Below are positions 57,360 to 64,000 of a DNA stretch of 64,000 nt, piece after piece. Location: the NCBI GenBank assembly GCA_003118195.1, contig BEXV01000005.1, positions 917,479 to 981,478 on the forward strand, written 5' to 3'. Below the pieces are notes generated by a model, which was not told the DNA's origin, did not search any database, and was given only the letters and a program-made list of their open reading frames with translations. Source of the stretch: Hemicentrotus pulcherrimus (Eukaryota; Echinodermata; Echinoidea; Camarodonta; Strongylocentrotidae). Both the position numbers and the translations under genes were made by a program. The stretch's first letter is position 1. The number at the start of each line of letters is the position of its first letter.

Positions 57360-58870
57360 CAAGTACAATTTTGTGATTTAAGCATTTGATGCTATCGATC
57401 ATACCATTTTAGTAAGTAAGATGATATATATTGGTGTCAATTAATCCATCATTTCCATTGTGTGTGACTTCCTGAGTAACAGATCCCAAAATGTCCGCCT
57501 TGGGGGGATAACATCACAAGGCACTGAGCTTGGCCCAATCCTATTTTGGATCATGATCAATGATGCTGCAGATTTCACCCAAAATAGATAGAAATATGTT
57601 GACGACCTAACCCTAGCAGAATTAAGTAGACATACTCAGCAGTCGCAATCGCAAAAGCAGTTCTCCCAGCTAACCCAACGGTCAAGTGCTAATCACATGA
57701 AGCCCAAACCGTCAAAATGTAAGATAATTAACATATGCTTCATGCAAAACTCTCCACCTTTCCCTGAAATCAAGATCGCCGATACTGTTCTTTACAGAGT
57801 CACACACCTGTCACTGTTAGGAGTTACCTTGCAATGTAATATGAAAGGGGGTCAACAAATTGATAATATTGTTCAAAAATCTTTGAGAAGATTGTCTATG
57901 TTGTGCATCTTAAAGAAATACAATGCTTCCTTGAGTGATCTAGTTACGATTTACGCATCCCTATTCGTCCCATTCTGGAGTATGCCTTTCCTGTCTGGTC
58001 TTGTTCGATCACTTGTCAACAGTATGAAAAAGTAGAGAGAGTTCAGAGGCGTGTGAAAAAGATCATTCTCTGTTGCATCCCTCTCACCTATAATGAAAGG
58101 CGTAAGAGTCTTAATCTACCCTCCCTTCAAGCAAGAAGAATTGAGCTTGATAAGAAATTTGCCCACTTGCTACTGACGTCTCGACAAAGACTAGCTACCA
58201 CAATCTAAAGATTCCTTGCCAAATTTTTGCCCCCTCTGTAGTTATCAAGGTTTGGTCATTCTTAGGTGCAGTACTAGTACTTCCTCCTCTTGTTCGTACA
58301 TTTCATAATCCTTGTTTCTCTCTCTCTCTGTGTCTCTCTCTCTTTGCATTACTTCTCAGAATCATTCTAATTTACACACTCAATTTATTGTATGTGTTAT
58401 ATTTTAATAATGTCATATTATAACTGCTTTTTAGAGTCTATTCCAATTTGTTAAATATATACTTCTGTGTGGTAACTGGTAACCCCTTCAACTCGAACCT
58501 AATTAATGTTAATTCAGGTTTTAAGGCTTTTATCATTGTCTATTTTCAAAATGTAATTTTTCCCTATATTTGTTGATTATTCGGTTACTCAACATTATTT
58601 TCTGTTTATCTGTTACCATTACCCTGTAGCAGTTTATTGATTTGACGATTTTGACCATTACTTTCTCTTATTTTATTTTAGTATTGTATTGCTTGAAATG
58701 TATTGTTTTTTCATCTATATTGCCATTTTGTACTAGTACCTGTCTGTTTTGCTCATTATTGTATATTTACTGTATCTATAAGTTTATTGTATTACTTGTA
58801 AACATGATCAGTTTTGGTCCTTGGACCTTTGAATCATGTATACTTATATGTCAAAATAATATTTTTTTAA
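57360..58870 (+). mobile_element. Decayed non-LTR retrotransposon in ABCB10 intron
   Basis: RT fragments in order: 'AFDAIDHTIL' (about 57383), 'TSQGTELGPILFWIMINDA' (about 57510-57567), 'YVDDLTLAEL' (about 57597), 'MKPKPSKCKIINICFMQ' (about 57697) and 'LVTIYASL' (about 57940). The same family as 11890-13790. 5' truncated, with stops. It is antisense to the transporter. Confidence 0.85.
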
Positions 58871-59264
58871 AAAGCTATTTCTAATTTGTGGCAAAAATAC
58901 ACCCACCGGTAATCACTATCTTCAAAGATTAAACATGGCTTAATATCTCTTGAATTTTGTACTAACATGTTGATGGAAAATCCAGAAAATTTGTAATGTG
59001 CAAAAAGTGCTTTAAAAGTTGGTCATATGACACATGCACACTTTCTCACAAGTAGGGATGACACTGAACTAACAATCCAACTTGTTTACCAGAAACTAGT
59101 CAATTTCAACCCCATTTATAGCACGGCAGAAGGAATTTATTGTTGAATTTACCTTCCTTGATGAGTTCGAGAATTTTACACCAGGAAAGTAAATTTCATC
59201 TTTTGTCTTGTCATTTTGTCATTTCTTCCTGTATTTGTATTGTACCACAAGCTATTTGTGCATA

Positions 59265-59600
59265 CATAATGAGTCCTGTGACCTTTGACCACGTGACCCC
59301 CCAAATCTAATAAGTTCATTGGCTCAGTAAGATTCACACATGACCTCAGTTTGACAGGAATCAATCAATCGGTTCTTGGGATAATGTGATCACAAGCTAT
59401 ATTTGCATACATAATGAGCCCTGTGACCTTTGACCTTCAACCTCGTGACCCCAAAATCTAATCAGGTCATTAGCTCTGCAAGATACATACATGACCTAAG
59501 TTTAGGGGTAATCTATCAATCGATTCTTGAGATAACTCGATCACGAGAATGGGACAGACAACCCGAAAACATAATGCCTCAGGCTACTTTGTAGCGGACG
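59265..59600. repeat. Two-unit dispersed repeat (CATAATGAGYCCTGTGACC)
   Basis: Two related units of about 115-140 bp (from about 59265 and about 59405). Each has CATACATAATGAG, 'CCTGTGACCTTTGACC' and 'AATCWATCRATYGRTTCTTG'. It ends 'GACAGACAACCCGAAAACAT', a phrase I associate with common invertebrate dispersed repeats. Confidence 0.55.
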
Positions 59601-59680
59601 CCTAAAAATATGGACTTGAGAAAACAATTGATTAGAGAGGAAAAGAGAAAGTGAGTACAATAATATACAACTTGACATAC

Positions 59681-59861
59681 CTGAGAGCATGAGGCCCCTC
59701 TCTCCTACGACTGTGTCATACTCATTCGGGAAGGACTTGATGAAGGAATGAGCGTTGGCCATCCTAGCTGCCTCTTCTATCATCGTCATAGAAACATTAT
59801 CAGGATCGATGGCTCCATAGGCTATGTTCTCCCTGATGCTGCATGAAAAGAGTGTCGGCTC
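59681..59861 (-). CDS. ABCB10: ABCB10-like exon (after Q-loop to signature)
   Basis: Between TTGCAG and GTATGT. It encodes '[20 protein letters not shown]', '[20 protein letters not shown]' and 'VGERGLMLS', completed by the next exon to LSGGQ. Very close to ABCB10 'EPxLFSCSIxENIAYGA'. Single copy here. Confidence 0.95.
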
Positions 59862-60315
59862 CTGCAAAATGAAATCACGAGCAATGCTGTTAGCACATAA
59901 GCTACATTCTCTCTACTGAGGTGAACAGTGATACTAGCAGACATTAGTAAGACCAGACCAATTTATTTCTTTCAGGAACCCGAGTGACAAATTAATTTAT
60001 CTAATCATCTCTTACCCCTGATAATATGTAGATGGATGCTGCTTTTCATACTAAAAGGCTCTTATTACTCTGGGCACTTTCAATGACTGTATTTTCCGAC
60101 AAGAAATGGAACAACATTCCATACTTTGATAGTTATTTTATCAAAGATAATCCAAGAACATACAATTGAGTATTTACCTTGCACTTTAACATAATTGTAG
60201 TGAAAGATGACAGGTTTGATATATTTTAGTCATCCTTTAAAAACACTGCTAGTACTGGTAGTCTCATATACATGGAAAGCTAGTATATATTTGTAAGTAG
60301 AAATTAAGACCTTAC

Positions 60316-60395
60316 CTGACTAACAGTTCCAATTTGATGCCTCAGCCATTCAGGGCTCAATGAAGTGGTGTCACTTCCATCTTACATAGTAGATC
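60316..60395 (-). CDS. ABCB10: ABCB10-like exon with Q-loop, one-base frameshift
   Basis: Between TTTCCAG and GTAAGG. It encodes 'DGSDTTSLSPEWLRHQIGTV' and SQ, with the Q-loop Gln last. The first four codons (IYYV) are out of frame through one extra A near 60381-60385. The length is 80 nt where the phases require 79. The upstream Walker A exon was not found in the window. Confidence 0.85.
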
Positions 60396-60779
60396 CTGGA
60401 AAATAATCACAAACATCAAAATGTAGAGCAGACTCTAATCTGCAGGGTAAACGTCGAACTTTAAATCATCTTCCAGTTTGCCTTGTATATTACTTCATTT
60501 GTGGGTCAGAGGACCATGCATAGTATATCAAACACCACAACCTTATCTGCTTCAGAGACCCTCTAGGCTCTTTGAAGGAGAATGGAACCTTTCATTGTAA
60601 CCTACGTCAATATTCAGTGGACATTTAAACTTTTTAAAACCTTTTGTAATTTAATAGTTTGTCTTTGAAATCACTCAGACCAAACTGAGGAACGAAATTC
60701 AAAATGAGGAAGTACGATGGCATTATAAAAAAGTTTCAGGGATCTTGTTGAGACATAACTTTTGACTCGTGTAATTACA

Positions 60780-61960
60780 CTTATATTTTTTTGAGCAGTT
60801 CTAACAACTTTTTCCACATGTTCCATTCAATATAATTCTGAGGGCATATTGGAACGTTCATGATGAGGAAACAAAGAAGATTGAACAAATTTATTTTTTG
60901 ATAAAGTGGAGATTTTCTATTATATCCCAATAGTTGCCCTAACGTCTTTTTGGGGAATAAACAGAAGTCAAAACAATTCTGAGGCCATGGACTACCATGA
61001 TGAGAAATCGTAGAGGATTGATTTTTTAAAAAATATTTTGCAAAAAGGATGAACTTACCCCTTGCCATTTTTGAATAGTTCTATATTTGCCTTAACGACC
61101 TTTTTGGGAAACAAATGGGGATCAACATAACTCTGGGTGCATATTCAAGATTCATGATGAGAAAAGAAAGAAGATTGAACATTTTCATTTTTGGCAAAAA
61201 TGATGAACAAACCCCTAATCACCCCTTTGCCATTTTCAAATATTCCAATATGAACTACCTTTTTGGTGAAATAAACTGGGATCATTTTAATTGTTAGGGC
61301 AATTTGGGACTTTATGATGAGGAAACAAACAAAAATTGAAAATTTTCATCTTTGGCAAAAATGATGACAACCCTTGCCATTTTTGCAAAAAGTGGCAATT
61401 TTTTTAATAGTCCTATATTTGCCTTAACAACCCATTTGGGAAATAATTGGGGATCAACATAACTCTGGGTGCATATTCAAAGTTCATGATGAGAAAACAA
61501 AGAAGATTTAACATTTCCATAATAGTTATGAGGGCAATTTTGGACTTTCATGATGGAGAAACAAAAAAGTTTGAAAATTTCCATTTTTTGCAAAAATGAT
61601 GAACCTTGCCATTTTTAGAATAGTTCTATATTTACCTTAACGACCTTTTTGGGAAACAAATGGGGATCAACATTGGGTGCATATTCAAGGTTCATGATGA
61701 GAAAAGAAAGAAGATTGAACATTTTCATTTTTGGCAAAAATGATGAACTAAATCTTTCCTTTTTTGCCAAAAAGGTAGGGATTTTCAATTTTTTCCTGAA
61801 TTTGCCTTAACAACTTTTTTAGGAATAAACAAGTGTCATAATAATTCTGAGGGCATGTCAGGACAATCATGATAAGAAAACAGAGAAGGTTGACAATTTT
61901 CATTTTTAGCAAAAATGATGAACCCCTTGCCATTTTTGCCAAATAGTAGCGATTTTCCAA
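60780..61960. repeat. Tandem array, about eight degenerate units of 140-180 bp
   Basis: 'TCATGATGAGRAAACAAAGAA' landmarks recur near 60858, 60995, 61152, 61311, 61483, 61548, 61692 and 61867. Each lies near 'TTGCCATTTTT' and 'CGACCTTTTTGGGAAACAAA'. The open frames inside come from the repeat, not from genes. Confidence 0.8.
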
Positions 61961-62030
61961 TATTCCAAATTGGTTTCAATGGGGACCAATTGCCAGTTGG
62001 TTTCAATTGGGAAAATCTTTCCATCCTTAC

Positions 62031-62141
62031 CGGCTAGCTCATTCTGCCAAGGAAGACAAGGATCCTGAGGGAGAGCTAAAGGCCAAGGAGGCCGGGTGCA
62101 GATGATGAGGATGAGGGTGAGGAGCATGGACCTTTCTGCAT
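62031..62141 (-). CDS. Possible exon, unidentified
   Basis: A 111-nt block between GTTTACAG and GTAAGG on the minus strand, open in one frame: 'AERSMLLTLILIICTRPPWP' then LALPQDPCLPWQNELAG. It is in position to be an upstream exon of the ABCB10-like gene but matches no part of it that I know. It could be an alternative or unrelated exon, or chance. Confidence 0.25.
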
Positions 62142-62814
62142 CTGTAAACAACAAAGACAAGACAAAGAAATGGTGTTCTGTAACAACAAAAGATGTGACA
62201 GGGGGAAATGGTTTCATCTTAAAATTGCTTGCAGCTCAAGTTTCAAGGAAACTGGTTTTGCAGTAATAAGTGTCAATTGCCAATTGGTTCCAACAGGAAC
62301 CCATTGTTTCATTTTCCATGTACTCCAAATTGCCAATTGGTATTCAATTGGGATTCAAGACAATGGGGGCATTCAATGGGGATTCAAATTGGTAAATCGA
62401 TCCAGATAGAACAACTAGTGATAAACTGATACTTCATAATTGATATTGGCAACTGTCCACAAATTAGGTATATTCTAATCTCAATTGCATTACCTCCATC
62501 ACATAGATCATTTGAAGTGAATTCAAGAGTAACATTTAAAGTAAAACAGGCTCGTACACATATACTAAAAAAATAAATATATATAAATATAAACTAAATA
62601 TGCATATTGTTTCTTTGTTAGTAATCATATAATCAATATATCTATTGCTAAAACGTGAATGTAATTGTAACATGATCAGACAAAATAATCTATTGGTTAA
62701 TAATAATTGCCAAAGGAAAAAAGAAATCACAATATTGATGTGCATTGTCATAATTTGTTTAACAAATCATGATAAATGTATTTTTATGTGACACGTGTAA
62801 AGGAATAATGAATT

Positions 62815-63235
62815 CTATTGGTCCAATTGGTTTCTATTTAGCATTGGTCCTATTGGTTTTATTGGTTTCAATTGGTTTCAATTCACCCTATTAGACTTTA
62901 ATGGGATTTCGATTGGACCAATCTAGCTGCCCCATTATGACTTCAAAAGGTTTTCAATATCAGGCCAATTGAAGTCCAACTTAAGGTCAATTAGTCCAAT
63001 TGAAACCAATTGGGGTCCCATTAAAGTCTAATGGGGCCTATAGCCCTAGGCCAATAATGGGGCCAATGCATGGACGGTCCAATTATAGGGCCAATCTGGA
63101 CCAATTAAAACCATCTAAAGTCCTATTAAAGTCCCATTGAAATCTAAAAAAACCTAATGAGACCAATTAAAACCAATTGGAACCAATTGAAACCAATTGA
63201 ATATTCAATTGAATTGGTGTTCAATTAGATTTTCG
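62815..63235. repeat. CAATTGG-rich block with inverted-repeat architecture
   Basis: About 420 bp made largely of TTGGTTTCAATTGG-like words on the left and their reverse complement on the right. Both arms include CATTAGACTTTAATGGGA, in opposite orientation. Isolated CAATTGG words also lie at about 61970-62400. Confidence 0.8.
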
Positions 63236-64000
63236 TCTTATCCCCGTCCATATGTCTATCCAGACCAAACTTTCCAAAGTCAAACAATAACTGCATGAGA
63301 GCTTAATTCAGTAAACTCCTTCAAAAACAGACCTATAGACATGATAGACAAGCACTAGAAGAATCTACCTACCGTCTTTGGCCCCGAAGGAGAGAAATCT
63401 TTGACACCGACGGACAGAAATTTTCAAATTGAGAACTGATTCTGCTCCATGCATGCACAGAACACATCACTATCCAGTTTAAACTGATGAAAGGTAGATC
63501 ATAGATCATAGAAAGATAGGTGCTCACTTCACCGCGGCTGCGCTGCGCGAAGAGAGGGAAGAGAGATGGAAGTGATTTTAACCAATGATCGATAAACAGG
63601 CATAATTCGCCTAGATCTATATTCACCTGTATTCACCAGTCTTTTCGGGCTCCTTAGTAAGACAAGGCCCTACAAACATCAGTGGACTATAGTAAAACAG
63701 TGAAAGTAAAGTAAGTAAGTAGACATTCTCACTCACTGCGCTCACTCACTCATTCGGCCCGGCTTCGAAGATTCGCCATGCATTTTCATGTTTTGAATAA
63801 CGAGCGAATGAAATAATCAGGCATGTCAGGTGATCTAGTTGGTGATCACGTGATCAAATTGGCCAGTTCGTTGCAGTCGTGAAAAACGAAACGAGTACTT
63901 CGATCGATCGCTGGTGAAAAATTGGCATTTACTAGAAATAAGGGAAGTGGCAATTATTACAAAAGGAAAGGGGGCATTTATCAGTAAGGAAAAGGGCACT
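63236..64000. other. Possible promoter-side region of a minus-strand gene
   Basis: A GC-richer patch near 63530-63560 (CCGCGGCTGCGCTGCGCGAA) and a GTAGGT donor on the minus strand at about 63365-63370 after an open stretch. A first exon is conceivable but nothing is recognised. Tetranucleotide CACT repeats lie at about 63730-63755. Confidence 0.3.

Noticed and set aside
60780..62020. Candidate CRISPR-like or regularly spaced array
   Set aside because: Unit sizes vary, spacers are not unique, the sequence is eukaryotic, and the units are degenerate tandem repeats.
62031..62141. N-terminal exon of ABCB10
   Set aside because: Good splice borders, but the peptide matches no ABCB10 segment. Kept only as a low-confidence exon without assignment.

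Overview
This is a stretch of animal nuclear genome: AT-rich, with long introns, GT-AG splicing, microsatellites, many decayed non-LTR retrotransposons, MITEs and tRNA-derived SINEs. The SINE type (tRNA-like head, then a body containing 'CACCCAGGTG' and 'GGGTACC'), LINE tails ending in GAATT/GAACT repeats, and high divergence between unmerged contig ends all fit a marine invertebrate deuterostome. An echinoderm, probably a sea urchin, is my best guess; no species marker was seen. The assembly carries two long N gaps (5391-5453 and 30860-31010) and five single-N joins.

Layout. 1-7741: intergenic, with a TIR element with a 6-bp target duplication, a SINE, a MITE, and a minisatellite/foldback region just upstream of the first gene. 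7742-34391 (+): a complete xanthine dehydrogenase-family gene in 32 coding exons, reconstructed by splice phase to about 1328 residues (mammalian XDH is about 1333). Its introns hold two large LINE fragments, foldback elements, MITEs and a tRNA-Ser(GCT) gene. 34392-45300: a repeat-dense zone with a SINE, nested LINEs, a paired dispersed repeat, an inverted partial copy of XDH exon 15 and one unidentified exon-like block. 45300-53810: mostly anonymous AT-rich sequence with SINEs and an inverted pair of MITE copies. 53811-60395 (-): the 3' end of an ABCB10-type mitochondrial ABC transporter gene (Q-loop to stop). Its last two exons appear twice, and a LINE lies in an intron. 60400-64000: a tandem array, a CAATTGG-rich inverted-repeat block and a possible exon.

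The main biological observation is that the XDH-family protein keeps its Fe-S, FAD and catalytic-base residues. It replaces the purine-binding residues equivalent to bovine Glu802 and Arg880 by Gln and Lys, and lacks both cysteines that in mammals allow conversion from dehydrogenase to oxidase. The second is a minisatellite next to the ABCB10 stop codon whose unit is a copy of the transporter's own C-terminal coding sequence. The main technical observation is that every single-N join in the window separates two near-copies of the same sequence, so apparent tandem duplications here, including the doubled ABCB10 exons, are probably unmerged haplotypes or contig overlaps.
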